This document shows positions 54,377 to 63,485 of a stretch of 64,000 nt of DNA, piece after piece. The translations under genes were made by a program, and so were the position numbers. Each line of letters begins with the position of its first letter. Positions within the stretch are counted from its first letter, which is position 1. Source of the DNA: Halodesulfovibrio aestuarii DSM 17919 = ATCC 29578 (GTDB lineage: Bacteria; Desulfobacterota; Desulfovibrionia; Desulfovibrionales; Desulfovibrionaceae); assembly GCF_000384815.1 (NCBI RefSeq), contig NZ_ARQF01000019.1, positions 62,001-126,000 on the forward strand, read 5' to 3'. Under the pieces are notes generated by a model, which worked only from the letters and a program-made list of their open reading frames with translations, did no database searches and was not told the DNA's origin.

Positions 54377-56011
54377 TTATGAAGCAAACCGTATTCGATC
54401 GACTTCTTCCTTTATCCTGACACCTGAAGGAGTAATACATAAGCCGCCCTTACCAGTGCATCGCAATGTCTCCGGTAAAGCATTTCCTACTTCCCACATG
54501 GCACAGATGACATCATCAAGCGGCAGGTTTCCTTTAAATCCGTGCATAGCTAAATTTGCCGAAGATACTGCATTACTTACAGCACCCACGTTACGCCCAA
54601 TACAAGGTACTTCCACCTGTTCCGCTACAGGGTCACACGTAAGCCCCAAAGAATTTTGCATAGCAAGGGCTGCTGCGTCACAAGCGGCCTGTGCTGAGCC
54701 ACCAGCCATATTGACCAAGGCCGCTGCTGCCATACTAGCCGCAGAGCCGCATTCGGCCTGACAACCGCAAACTTCAGTGGCAAAAGTTGACTGTTCACTG
54801 ATAAATACCCCAATAAGCCCTGCCGATAGCAACGCCTTTGCAGCAAATTCAATTCGAAAATCCTGAGGCACACCAAGCTCATCAAGTGCACTAAAAACAG
54901 CCGCAGGCAGCACGCCACAAGAACCCGCAGTAGGCGCTGCGACAACACATCCCATTGCAGAATTTAACTCCATTACTGCAACGGCCATGACAGTAGCCAT
55001 ATCCAACATGCCTGTCGGTATAAATTTCCCTTGATCAACAGCATGCTGTAACTCGCCCGCAGTAGGTTTCAAAAAGCCTTTCATAGCAAACCTACCGGTC
55101 AAACCGGTTGCGATAGCCGTCTCCATTGTCTGAGCAATCTCTTCCATCATATGAAGTACTTCGACCTCATCTACATTCCCACGAGCCGCCTCGTATTTGG
55201 CTGCCGCTTCCCACAAAGGCGCATTATCATGCTCTGCACACCACTCAAGCAATTTTTCTGCACGGGTAAATGGAACCTTACATGTTGCAGAAGCAAGAAC
55301 CGGCATGACAGGAGCTACTTCCCGTATTCCTGCATTACCGCAAAGCCCTGTCACATACTCCAGCTGTGCCGAGGAAAGCTTCTGACGCAGATGGATGACG
55401 ATCACCCCACGCCACTCATCATTTTTTTCTCCATTATCACTTACGGTACTTCCATGAACTTCAACTGTTGCTCTTGTTAAAAACAATTCGATTCTGCTGC
55501 AAAGTTGTTCTAGTGATAACGAAACTCGCTCAGAAAGAAGAATAACGAGCTCATGGTAGTCTCCCGCCATATAGACGGGACAGCCGTTTATTCCATTCAA
55601 TTCAATACGTCCGCCCCCTGTGGACAGCGCTTTTACGAGGACGGATACTCCGTACTCATCCATAATATCCAGTAACATAACGTTAGGATGCTCTGCTTCA
55701 AACTCTTTAATTTCAAAGACAAGATCTACTCCTGCCTTTTTTATCAGTTCAAGCGCATTAGACAACCGGGGATCCTGGGGAACCATTCCCATCAACCCTG
55801 CTGCTAATCCTTGATCAGATTTCTGCCCTCTATATGTCGTGGAAAAAGAACCACTTGCTTCAAAAGTCACTCGTACACGCGATAGTTTACCACCTGCCAA
55901 TTGCCTTGCAAGATTTCCGATACGAGATGGTGCTGCTGTATGAGAACTAGATGGGCCAGTCATAACTGGCCCAATGACTTCGTTAAAAATGCTCGATGGT
56001 AGCTTTGACAT
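54377..56011 (-). CDS. sdaA: L-serine dehydratase, iron-sulfur dependent, single chain
   Basis: This enzyme deaminates L-serine to pyruvate and ammonia. The 544-residue protein begins with the beta domain (FNEVIGPVMTGPSSSHTAAPSRIG) and has the alpha domain with the catalytic [4Fe-4S] cysteines in EVCGCQAECGSAAS and VEVPCIGRN. It is longer than E. coli SdaA (454) because of the extra segment around residues 150-260. I start at ATG 56011, where aagga gives the right distance; ATG 56017 is two codons earlier. Monocistronic. Confidence 0.93.
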   Translation of the reverse strand: MSKLPSSIFNEVIGPVMTGPSSSHTAAPSRIGNLARQLAGGKLSRVRVTFEASGSFSTTYRGQKSDQGLAAGLMGMVPQDPRLSNALELIKKAGVDLVFEIKEFEAEHPNVMLLDIMDEYGVSVLVKALSTGGGRIELNGINGCPVYMAGDYHELVILLSERVSLSLEQLCSRIELFLTRATVEVHGSTVSDNGEKNDEWRGVIVIHLRQKLSSAQLEYVTGLCGNAGIREVAPVMPVLASATCKVPFTRAEKLLEWCAEHDNAPLWEAAAKYEAARGNVDEVEVLHMMEEIAQTMETAIATGLTGRFAMKGFLKPTAGELQHAVDQGKFIPTGMLDMATVMAVAVMELNSAMGCVVAAPTAGSCGVLPAAVFSALDELGVPQDFRIEFAAKALLSAGLIGVFISEQSTFATEVCGCQAECGSAASMAAAALVNMAGGSAQAACDAAALAMQNSLGLTCDPVAEQVEVPCIGRNVGAVSNAVSSANLAMHGFKGNLPLDDVICAMWEVGNALPETLRCTGKGGLCITPSGVRIKEEVDRIRFAS

Positions 56012-56695
56012 ACTCATTCCTTATGTTGCGTTACAATAGCTGTAATTAATTCCAAAAGTATTTTGGTAGATATAGTGCAATATATGAAAATATGTTGATT
56101 AAACCAAACTAAGACACTTCATTATATCAGGAGTACGCGCATAATTCTTTCTATGCTGACTATCTACACTTTATCGATATGAGCATCACAATACAGTAAC
56201 AACACTACTGAAAAAATAATAGTGACACATCAAATATACATAGCAAAAGTTACAGTAAATTGTGCTGAGGAATAGAAAAGACCTATAGTAATTTAATGCA
56301 GCAATAGTTAGGCAACAATGAACCCAACCTGTCTTCCCCTTAACATAACAAGACAGACTATGAATACATCAATAATTATAAAAGGCGGGAATACGGATAT
56401 GGCCCTCTAAACAATGCTCCCAAACCAGACAGAAGGCCCTGAACGAGAATAATAACTGCCTTATACTCTGTTGATTAGAATAAGCTTATGAGGGGGGGGA
56501 TGAAGATAATAAAGAAAAATTATAAATAATTTTAAATTGTTAAATGACAAACCACTCCTATGGCGCAAGAGCAATATCTAATAGTCCCTTTTCAGTTGAA
56601 TCCTCGCTTTAGCAACACGCTCTGCCCCCTCGCACCTCGCAGTTATTTCACAGCTCTTCATCACGAGAAAATGAAAGTGCTTCAGCTTTATCGGA

Positions 56696-56747
56696 ACGGA
56701 ATTCCGTTACAAAGCAACGAACATCCGTTTTAATCACGGAATTCCGT
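56696..56747 (+). promoter_or_regulatory. Two palindromic upstream activator sites, 40 bp apart
   Basis: ACGGAATTCCGT occurs as a perfect twelve-base palindrome at 56696-56707 and again at 56736-56747; the first extends to AACGGAATTCCGTT. Their centres are 40 bp apart, close to four helical turns. They lie about 65-115 bp upstream of the sigma-54 promoter, the usual place for enhancer-binding sites. The regulator is probably the neighbouring activator, which is an inference. Confidence 0.7.
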
Positions 56748-56811
56748 TGAAAAAACAAATATCAAAATAATTAAATATTGTTATTTCAAATACATACGCA
56801 ACAAAACAATT

Positions 56812-56827
56812 TGGCTCACCTCTTGCT
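56812..56827 (+). promoter_or_regulatory. Sigma-54 (-24/-12) promoter
   Basis: TGGCTCACCTCTTGCT matches TGGCAC-N5-TTGCW with one mismatch in the -24 element, and GG and GC are spaced by ten bases as required. It lies about 120 nt before the CooS-like gene. Confidence 0.7.
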
Positions 56828-56945
56828 TTGTATGACAACGAAATCAAAAATTCTTTTGTGGAGCGTTTGGAATAACAGGTAATCATCCACCTAGTACCAC
56901 CAGCACCAGCCGCTTGCTCCCATTCAGTTCTAAAAGGATCTATAC

Positions 56946-58640
56946 ATGAAAACAGAGAAACAGACTCATAACAATCACGACAGCAATTCTACGGACAATA
57001 TTGCTGCCGACAAACTGCTTCGTTCTGCTGCAAAAGACGTTGCCGCCCATGAAGCACGTATGCGAGAGATTATTCTTACCCTGAAAAAAGCAGCGGAAGG
57101 AGATACTGATCTTTCTATTGTGGGTGAAAGAAAACTGAGAAGTATTGCAGCTCATTTTGACATCAGCACCAAGAATAAAGAAACAAACACAATTGCTGCG
57201 GAACTCGCAGACAAGCTGCTTGATGACATCAGCCGCACTGAGCCTGGTCTCTGCTCCACTCTTAGTGTCGTCGCCCCGCCTGAACGAATCCAGACATGGA
57301 AACAACTTGACCTGCTGCCTGTCAGTTCCTCCTTCGAAGTGTCCAGCGCTCTGAAGCAAACATCAGACGAAAGCCTGAATGATTGGCAAAAAAAAATGAA
57401 TACAACCTTCCGGCTCGGGGCCGCCTTTTTACTCAACTGCACCGCAGGTAGTTCTCTAGCTACTGACTGCCTTTGCGGTACTGCAGAACATACTACTACG
57501 AAGGTTTATCTCGAATCGTTACATGCAGACACCGTGAACATTGCATTATACGAACATATCCCAACGCTTGCTGCTGCCGTATGTAATGCGACCCAAAACA
57601 AAAGATTTACTGCAATGGCTAACGAGGCAGGCGCGACTGGAATCCAAGTGTATGAGATCCGCAGTTCAGATAAGCCCTCCACAGATACCGTTGATAACGT
57701 ATTTCGACTCGCTACGACTAATGGGGTTGGTCTCGCTCTCGAAACAGGTGCAATTGATGTATTGTTAGCTGATACACAAAAAGTTCTGCCTAAAATTGCA
57801 AGTGTTGCCGCCTTCAATAAAACCGTCATCGTGACAACAAACAAATCTAGCCATCTCGCCGGGGCTGAATTTATTGGCACAGGCAATGAAGTTCAGACAC
57901 TTGCAGAAAACATCGTCACGCGTGCTATTGAAAGCTTCAAAAACCGTCGTGATGTCAAAAGGACACTCCCCGGCAAAGACGTTACAGCTCAAGTTGGCTT
58001 CAGCCTTGATACTATAGACAGACATTACGGCTGTCTTGACCGTATCGCATCTGCTTTAATTGATGGAAAAATCAAAGGCATCGTCAGCCTTTTCGGCAGT
58101 ACTCCAACCGACGCTGACTCAACACAACATCTTGCAGTGCTCATTAATACTTTGCTTGAGAATAACATCCTGATCTTCGCCAATGGTTACCCGGCGTTCT
58201 CTTTGGCAACTCAGGGTTTCTGCTCCAGCAAAGCACGGGAAAAATGCGGTGAGATGCTGCAGCTTTTCCTTAATACAAACATGCCGCCTGTATGGCATTT
58301 CGGAGAATGCACTGATAATGCACAGCCATTAGCAACATTTAGAGAAGTTGCTAAATATGCTGGCCATAAAATGAAAGACCTTCCTTTTGCTGCTGTCATT
58401 CCAGAATGGTCCGAAGCCGAAGGTCTTGGGGCAACACTCGCATTCCGTGTATCCGGCTTTGACACCTATCATTGTACCCCTCCTTCACTACAGCAGTCCA
58501 AAAAGATTCAGGATTTTCTGTATAATGGTACACAAGATCAGCTCGGCTCATCCATGCATGTGGCTCCTAACCCTAACGACCTTGCTGAAATGATTATTTC
58601 TGACTTTAACAACGCAAGATCGGAGCTTTGCTGGCGCTAG
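56946..58640 (+). CDS. CooS-like protein lacking most metal-cluster ligands (CODH pseudoenzyme)
   Basis: The 564-residue protein aligns along its length with anaerobic Ni-CO dehydrogenase catalytic subunits, for example LPVSSSFEVSSALKQT, ATDCLCGTAE, ADTVNIALYEHIPTL and GATGIQVYEI. It lacks the N-terminal B/D-cluster cysteines altogether. Of the C-cluster ligands of CODH II, His 261 and Cys 526 correspond to His 204 and Cys 455, but Cys 295, 333, 446 and 476 are replaced by Ser 240, Lys 279, Thr 386 and Tyr 415. So no C-cluster should form and the protein should not oxidise CO. The frame is intact, so it is probably kept for another role. It is driven by an apparent sigma-54 promoter with two upstream palindromes, next to a sigma-54 activator gene. 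Confidence 0.85.
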   Translation: MKTEKQTHNNHDSNSTDNIAADKLLRSAAKDVAAHEARMREIILTLKKAAEGDTDLSIVGERKLRSIAAHFDISTKNKETNTIAAELADKLLDDISRTEPGLCSTLSVVAPPERIQTWKQLDLLPVSSSFEVSSALKQTSDESLNDWQKKMNTTFRLGAAFLLNCTAGSSLATDCLCGTAEHTTTKVYLESLHADTVNIALYEHIPTLAAAVCNATQNKRFTAMANEAGATGIQVYEIRSSDKPSTDTVDNVFRLATTNGVGLALETGAIDVLLADTQKVLPKIASVAAFNKTVIVTTNKSSHLAGAEFIGTGNEVQTLAENIVTRAIESFKNRRDVKRTLPGKDVTAQVGFSLDTIDRHYGCLDRIASALIDGKIKGIVSLFGSTPTDADSTQHLAVLINTLLENNILIFANGYPAFSLATQGFCSSKAREKCGEMLQLFLNTNMPPVWHFGECTDNAQPLATFREVAKYAGHKMKDLPFAAVIPEWSEAEGLGATLAFRVSGFDTYHCTPPSLQQSKKIQDFLYNGTQDQLGSSMHVAPNPNDLAEMIISDFNNARSELCWR

Positions 58641-58666
58641 CCCACAGCCAGCGTGACAACGACTCT

Positions 58667-58736
58667 GTAGCCTTTTTTGTAAAAGGCTACTCAGCACTGC
58701 CTGTTCCTCCTTATGCGCATAGGCAGGCAGTGCTGA
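58667..58736 (+). terminator. Double hairpin after the CooS-like gene
   Basis: GTAGCCTTTT pairs with AAAAGGCTAC (58667-58690), and TCAGCACTGCCTG pairs with CAGGCAGTGCTGA (58691-58736). The two stems are directly adjacent. Neither has a classic T-run, so termination is plausible but not certain. Confidence 0.5.
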
Positions 58737-58851
58737 CTATCCCCTCTCTCTATCTTGTTACTAACTTTTGTGCATAGGCACTGCCATCTTTACTACCCCT
58801 CATAAATACAAACTTGTTGTTATGTACCCCCGTTTCGTTTAGCGTTACGGG

Positions 58852-60464
58852 ATGACTGGCAAGCAAAATTTTCACTTTAAAAATATGGAACTTCAATCAC
58901 TTCTTCTGGAAATGGGTGAACAGCGCTCAACGAGTTCACTATTTCGCCTTATTGTTAACCGGCTGTTCCAGTTTGATGAGGTGTCACTCGTACGCATATG
59001 GCTCGTTAAAAAAGGCGACATATGCTCATCTTGCCTAATGCTCAAAGAATGTCAGCAAAGTCATAGATGCTTGCATCTCGTAGCCAGTGCAGGTCGGTCT
59101 GTCGTAAACAAAGATGAAGACTGGTCACGTCTTGACGGAAAATTTAGTAGATTTCCTATGGGCTGTAGAAAGGTGGGCCACATTGCCGCGTCCGGCCAAC
59201 CTGTAATTGTTAAATCCGTCCCGGAAGACTCCAAGTGGATTATTGACAAGGGATGGGCAAAGCGAGAAGGAATAAATGGTTTTGCAGGTCACCCCATGCA
59301 ATTCCATGGTGAGGTACTTGGAGTACTGGCTGTATTTACCAAGACACAAATAACCCAGCCGGTTCTCAATGAGCTGAACATCATTACAAACCATTCAGCC
59401 ACCGCGCTTGCTAACGCCAGAGCCTTTGAAAAAATTGAGGAACTCACCAAGCAGCTTAAGAATGAAAACAAATACTTACGTGAAGAGCTGTCTGAAGTAA
59501 GCTTACATGGCGAATTTGTTGGACATAGTGCAGCGTTACAAAGAATCATTCAACAAATCGACCTTGTTGCCCCGACAGAGGCAAACGTTCTCATTCAGGG
59601 TGAGTCTGGAACAGGAAAAGAGCTAGTAGCTAGAGAACTGCATCGAAGAAGTAATAGAAGTTCAAAACCGCTTATTAAAGTTAACTGCGCATCAATTCCT
59701 AAAGAACTCTTTGCCAGCGAATTTTTTGGACATGCCAAAGGAGCCTTCACTGGAGCGCACACCTACCGTGAAGGTAAATTTGGTGCTGCCAACAATGGCA
59801 CTTTATTTTTGGACGAAGTAGGTGAAATCCCACTCGAATTGCAAGCCCAACTTCTTAGAGTCTTACAAGAAGGAGAATACGAACGGGTCGGTGAAGAAAA
59901 AGTCCGAAAGGTGAATGCCCGCATTATTGCCGCGAGCAACCGTGACTTACTGAAAGAAGTAAAGGCCGATAGATTTCGAGAAGACCTATATTTTCGCTCA
60001 ACGTATTTCCTATCACTGTCCCGCCGCTTCGGGAGCGCAAAGAGGACATTGAGCCTCTGGCTAATCACTTTCTGCAACGTTCACTCATCGGTATGAAACG
60101 TCCTGTCGTTCAATTCTCTCCCGACCAACTCGCAACCCTCAGTGCATACAGCTGGCCGGGCAACATTCGGGAACTGCAAAATATTGTGGAGCGATTTGCG
60201 ATTTCTTCTATCTCAGAGTCCGCACAACTGGATCTTACAGACGGGTTTACGAAAACTTCACCTCAAATTGCTCGCAACTATAATCTAGATGATCAGCCGT
60301 TACTTACAGAAGAAGAAATGGTTCAACTTCAAGTAAAAAATATAGAAAAAGCCTTAAACCGCTGTAATGGAAAGATCTACGGAAAAAACGGAGCAGCGTT
60401 CCTGCTGGGAATGAAACCGACAACTCTCGCAACACGAATAAAAAAAATGAAGATTTCTCGCTAA
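58852..60464 (+). pseudogene. Sigma-54-dependent transcriptional activator (GAF-AAA+-HTH), broken by a frameshift
   Basis: One gene is split over two frames (58852-60096 and 60000-60464). It encodes a GAF domain (about 1-190) with a cysteine cluster CSSCLMLKECQQSHRC (58, 61, 67, 73) that may bind metal or an Fe-S cluster; an AAA+ domain (about 220-450) with GESGTGKE, GAFTGAH and FLDEVGEIP; and a Fis-type helix-turn-helix (NGAAFLLGMKPTTLATRIKKM). After FREDLYFR (about 59996) the frame shifts by one base; the other frame continues correctly as LNVFPITVPPLRERKEDIEPL. A one-base loss is the simplest explanation, either real or a sequencing error. If real, it lacks DNA binding. Confidence 0.88.
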
Positions 60465-60555
60465 CGAAATTTCAGATACTGCTTGTAGATACGTACTTAA
60501 TTAGCATTTTCGTTTTTAAACACAAAAACTGTATCACCTTATATAAAAAATTTTT

Positions 60556-60595
60556 ATGCTTCCAACCTGATGCTGCCAGATCAGGTTGGAAGCAT
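60556..60595. repeat. Perfect inverted repeat, possible terminator
   Basis: A 16-base arm, ATGCTTCCAACCTGAT, pairs with its complement around a short loop. It follows the activator gene by about 90 nt. A T-run is absent on both sides except the upstream TTTTT, which would suit the minus strand poorly. Confidence 0.5.
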
Positions 60596-60930
60596 GTTTG
60601 TTACTAGCGAATTCAAAAAGCATGTTGCCAACTATGTTATTTAAAGGTGGTACCAAACATATTGCAACATACAGATAAAACATCAGGATAATCACCGATG
60701 TTCTCTTTATTGTACGTTCAACTCGCAGTAACGGTGGGGTATTTACTATGCGTTACACAACTAATTTATTTAACTAAGCAATAACCTGCTATCAAAGAAA
60801 CAACATACTTTCACAGCTAGCCAATTTTTTACGTATTCCATCCATGGAATAAACGGAGCAAATACGTTTTTTATCCATCCCTATCTTCTGACATTGCAGA
60901 ACGAAGAAACCGTTTTGATAAAAGCACATT

Positions 60931-60964
60931 AAAAAAGAGTACGGTATTTACATACCGTACTCTT
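60931..60964 (-). terminator. Terminator of the microcompartment operon
   Basis: On the minus strand AAGAGTACGGTAT and ATACCGTACTCTT form a perfect stem around GTAA, followed by a run of T (A-run on plus). It ends the operon after the shell-protein gene. Confidence 0.85.
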
Positions 60965-60982
60965 AGTCTGACAATCCAAACC

Positions 60983-61264
60983 TTACTTATTTTCAGGCAG
61001 AATAGTTTCTACATCTGTGTGAGGACGAGGAATAACGTGTACGGAAACAACTTCACCAACACGCTGTGCTGCAGCTGCACCTGCGTCAGTTGCTGCTTTA
61101 ACAGCACCAACATCGCCACGAACCATTACGGTTACAAGACCGCTACCGATCATTTCTTTACCAAGAAGGGTAACATTAGCAGCTTTAACCATTGCGTCAC
61201 TTGCTTCGATTGCGCCAACAAGACCTTTAGTTTCAATCATTCCTAATGCATCATTCTTACTCAT
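60983..61264 (-). CDS. Bacterial microcompartment shell protein (BMC domain, PduA/EutM/CutN-like)
   Basis: This 93-residue single-domain BMC-H protein forms hexameric shell tiles. The sequence [26 protein letters not shown] and the [23 protein letters not shown] stretch are diagnostic. A short acidic tail (ETILPENK) follows. It is the last gene of the operon, with the PduL gene 16 nt upstream. The ribosome site ggag lies before ATG 61264. Confidence 0.95.
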   Translation of the reverse strand: MSKNDALGMIETKGLVGAIEASDAMVKAANVTLLGKEMIGSGLVTVMVRGDVGAVKAATDAGAAAAQRVGEVVSVHVIPRPHTDVETILPENK

Positions 61265-61280
61265 TGTACACTCCTATAAT

Positions 61281-61934
61281 TTATTGCTTTGTAATTTCAA
61301 CTGTTGATGACGATGTGATACTCATTGCGTTTGCTTCTTCCGTATCAAGATGAAACTCCAGAGCAGAGTCCTTGCTGACCCTGATGGCAACGTTGTGGAA
61401 GATCCCACCACGCACACCGTCTAATTTAATGCTGACAAGCTGACCGTCACGCACACCATATTGTTCTGCATTTACTGGGTGCATATGGATATGCCGCTGA
61501 GCAACTATCAGCCCCTCTTTTGTCTGGACAGATCCTTTCGGACCAATAATTGTAATCCCCGGGGTTCCTTGAAGATCACCGGACATACGTGCCGCAGCTT
61601 TTACTCCAAGTTTAAAAGAGTCCCCTGCGAGAATCTCAACCTGTGTCTTGCTACGAACAGGTCCAAGAACACGTATTTTTTCAATTGCCCCTTTAGGACC
61701 ACAAATGGTCACAACTTCCTTGCAGGCAAACTGTCCCGGCTGTGAAAGTTCCTTTAAAGGAGTCAACTGGTATCCTTCACCAAACAGCGCATTCAAATCA
61801 TCCTGAGAAATATGAATGTGGCGGTTGGAGATGCCTACCCCGATGCCGTTAGGTACAGGAACCGGTACGGGCGTTTTCTGTACAGCTTCTACAGCCTCAA
61901 TTAACAACTTGAGGACATTTTCTAACTCAGCCAC
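61281..61934 (-). CDS. pduL: Phosphate propanoyl/acetyltransferase PduL, microcompartment type
   Basis: The 217-residue enzyme turns acyl-CoA into acyl phosphate inside the microcompartment. Zinc-binding His are in GISNRHIHIS and AQRHIHMHP. The N-terminal MAELENVLKLLIEAVEAVQK is an amphipathic encapsulation peptide. It starts at GTG 61934, 2 nt after the dehydrogenase stop, and shares its transcript. The acyl substrate depends on the pathway and is not readable here. Confidence 0.93.
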   Translation of the reverse strand: MAELENVLKLLIEAVEAVQKTPVPVPVPNGIGVGISNRHIHISQDDLNALFGEGYQLTPLKELSQPGQFACKEVVTICGPKGAIEKIRVLGPVRSKTQVEILAGDSFKLGVKAAARMSGDLQGTPGITIIGPKGSVQTKEGLIVAQRHIHMHPVNAEQYGVRDGQLVSIKLDGVRGGIFHNVAIRVSKDSALEFHLDTEEANAMSITSSSTVEITKQ

Positions 61935-61936
61935 GC

Positions 61937-63460
61937 TTACGCACCTTTTGCCAGAGCCAAAACCAGTGAGGAGGCTAACTGAACGAGCTTTTCGTGTTCC
62001 AAGCTAGATGCGTTCGCCAATACATCATCCAAAGAAGTAGCGCTCGCAGTAGAAGAACCGCATGTGTAGTTATTTAACTCAGGATAGTTAAAGGTTGGAT
62101 CGTCTTCTGCAACAGTGCTGCAGTTTTTCAATCCGTATGCAACCTTTTTGATGTTGATAAGATGCTCAGGAGTAACATTCTCAGAAACAGAACTTCCGCC
62201 CCATGAACCACATCCCAAAGTAAATGCAGGAGCAAGGCCGGTGCTGATCCCAACGCCACCCTGAGTGCTGCCGGTATTAACAAGAATTCGGGAAGCAGGC
62301 TTAACGCTAAACTCACGAACGATATTCTCGTCTTCGGTATGCAGACTCATGGTATGGCCAATACCATTCTGCAGTAATTCAATACTGAGCTTACAAGCCT
62401 CGTGCCAATCTTTTACAGTGTAGAATGCAAGAACAGTTGTAAGCTTTTCAAAAGAGAGAGGGGATCCTGCGCCAACGCCCTGCTGCTCACCAATGAGAAC
62501 TTTAGTATCTGCAGGGATAGCGATACCAGCTGCTTCAGCAATAACCTGTGGGGCTCTGCCTACAAAGCTCGCGTTCATTACATGGCCATTTTTAAACAGA
62601 CATGCGCAAACTTTGTGAGTTTCTTCCGCTGTCATGAAGTATGCGCCGTTCTTTTTGAGCTCTGCAATTACAGCCTCACGGTTGCATTCTTCTACGATAA
62701 TTGACTGCTCAGAAGCACAAATTGTGCCGTAATCGAAGGTCTTACTTGCAATAATATTTTTAACAGCCTGCTGAACATTCGCTGTTTTTTCAATATATGC
62801 CGGAGAGTTACCTGCGCCAACACCAAGAGCCGGCTTACCAGAACTGTATGCAGCCTTAACCATGCCCGGGCCACCAGTCGCAAGAATCATTTTAACATCG
62901 GCGCCCTTCATCAGCTCGTCCGTAGCTGGCATGGAAGGCATGGATACACAGGAAATGATTCCTTGTGGAGCACCTGCAGCAACTGCAGCCTCACACATAA
63001 GGCGTGCAGCTTCGAGTGTACATTTCTTCGCAGCTGGGTGAGGAGCAAATACGATAGCATTACGGGACTTGATAGCTATCATAGCCTTGTAGATGGCAGT
63101 AGATGTAGGGTTTGTAGAAGGAGTAATCCCCATCAAAAGACCTACAGGCTCCGCAATTTCAATAACCCGATTAATCGGATCTTCTTTGATTACACCAACC
63201 GTCTTCATTGACTTAATGAAATCGTACAAGACCTGTGAAGCCAGATGGTTCTTGTATGTTTTACTAGGAACGTTACCGAATCCGGTTTCTTCAACCGCCA
63301 TTCGAGCAAGCTTCACAGCATTAGCTTTCGCAGCCTGCACCATACTGCGTAAAATAGAATCTACTAATTCATCTGTATAAGTAGCAATTTTTTCTGCAGC
63401 GATGCTACCGGCACGAGCTAAATCGCGTGCTTCCTGCACAGATTGTAAATCAAAATCCAT
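61937..63460 (-). CDS. CoA-acylating aldehyde dehydrogenase, microcompartment type
   Basis: The 507-residue NAD- and CoA-dependent enzyme oxidises an aldehyde to acyl-CoA. The catalytic Cys is residue 248 in DYGTICASEQS, the NAD fold has PEPxxxLxGxT-like GLLMGITPSTNPTSTA. A linker then leads to a C-terminal amphipathic helix (LEHEKLVQLASSLVLALAKGA), an encapsulation peptide. A strong ataggag site precedes ATG 63460. The aldehyde could be acetaldehyde, propionaldehyde or a related one. Confidence 0.94.
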   Translation of the reverse strand: MDFDLQSVQEARDLARAGSIAAEKIATYTDELVDSILRSMVQAAKANAVKLARMAVEETGFGNVPSKTYKNHLASQVLYDFIKSMKTVGVIKEDPINRVIEIAEPVGLLMGITPSTNPTSTAIYKAMIAIKSRNAIVFAPHPAAKKCTLEAARLMCEAAVAAGAPQGIISCVSMPSMPATDELMKGADVKMILATGGPGMVKAAYSSGKPALGVGAGNSPAYIEKTANVQQAVKNIIASKTFDYGTICASEQSIIVEECNREAVIAELKKNGAYFMTAEETHKVCACLFKNGHVMNASFVGRAPQVIAEAAGIAIPADTKVLIGEQQGVGAGSPLSFEKLTTVLAFYTVKDWHEACKLSIELLQNGIGHTMSLHTEDENIVREFSVKPASRILVNTGSTQGGVGISTGLAPAFTLGCGSWGGSSVSENVTPEHLINIKKVAYGLKNCSTVAEDDPTFNYPELNNYTCGSSTASATSLDDVLANASSLEHEKLVQLASSLVLALAKGA

Positions 63461-63485
63461 ATCAATCAGCTCCTATAAATTCGGA

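Larger units (their letters stand above)
56012..56945. other. Intergenic region with regulatory sites for the CooS-like gene
   Basis: The 930-nt gap has no good gene. Up to about 56640 it is AT-rich without a recognisable pattern. It then holds two ACGGAATTCCGT palindromes (56696, 56736) and a sigma-54 type promoter (56812). Confidence 0.7.
60465..60982. other. Intergenic region between activator and microcompartment locus
   Basis: The 518-nt region contains an inverted repeat with no T-run (ATGCTTCCAACCTGAT and complement, 60556-60595), then AT-rich DNA, then the operon terminator at 60931. No gene is visible. Confidence 0.6.

Noticed and set aside
56946-58640. Annotating the CooS-like gene as a functional CO dehydrogenase
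   Set aside because: Four of five C-cluster cysteines and all B/D-cluster cysteines are missing.
59985-60010. Programmed -1 frameshift in the activator
   Set aside because: No classic slippery heptamer or strong downstream structure is visible, and other activators of this class are encoded in one frame; mutation or sequencing error is simpler.
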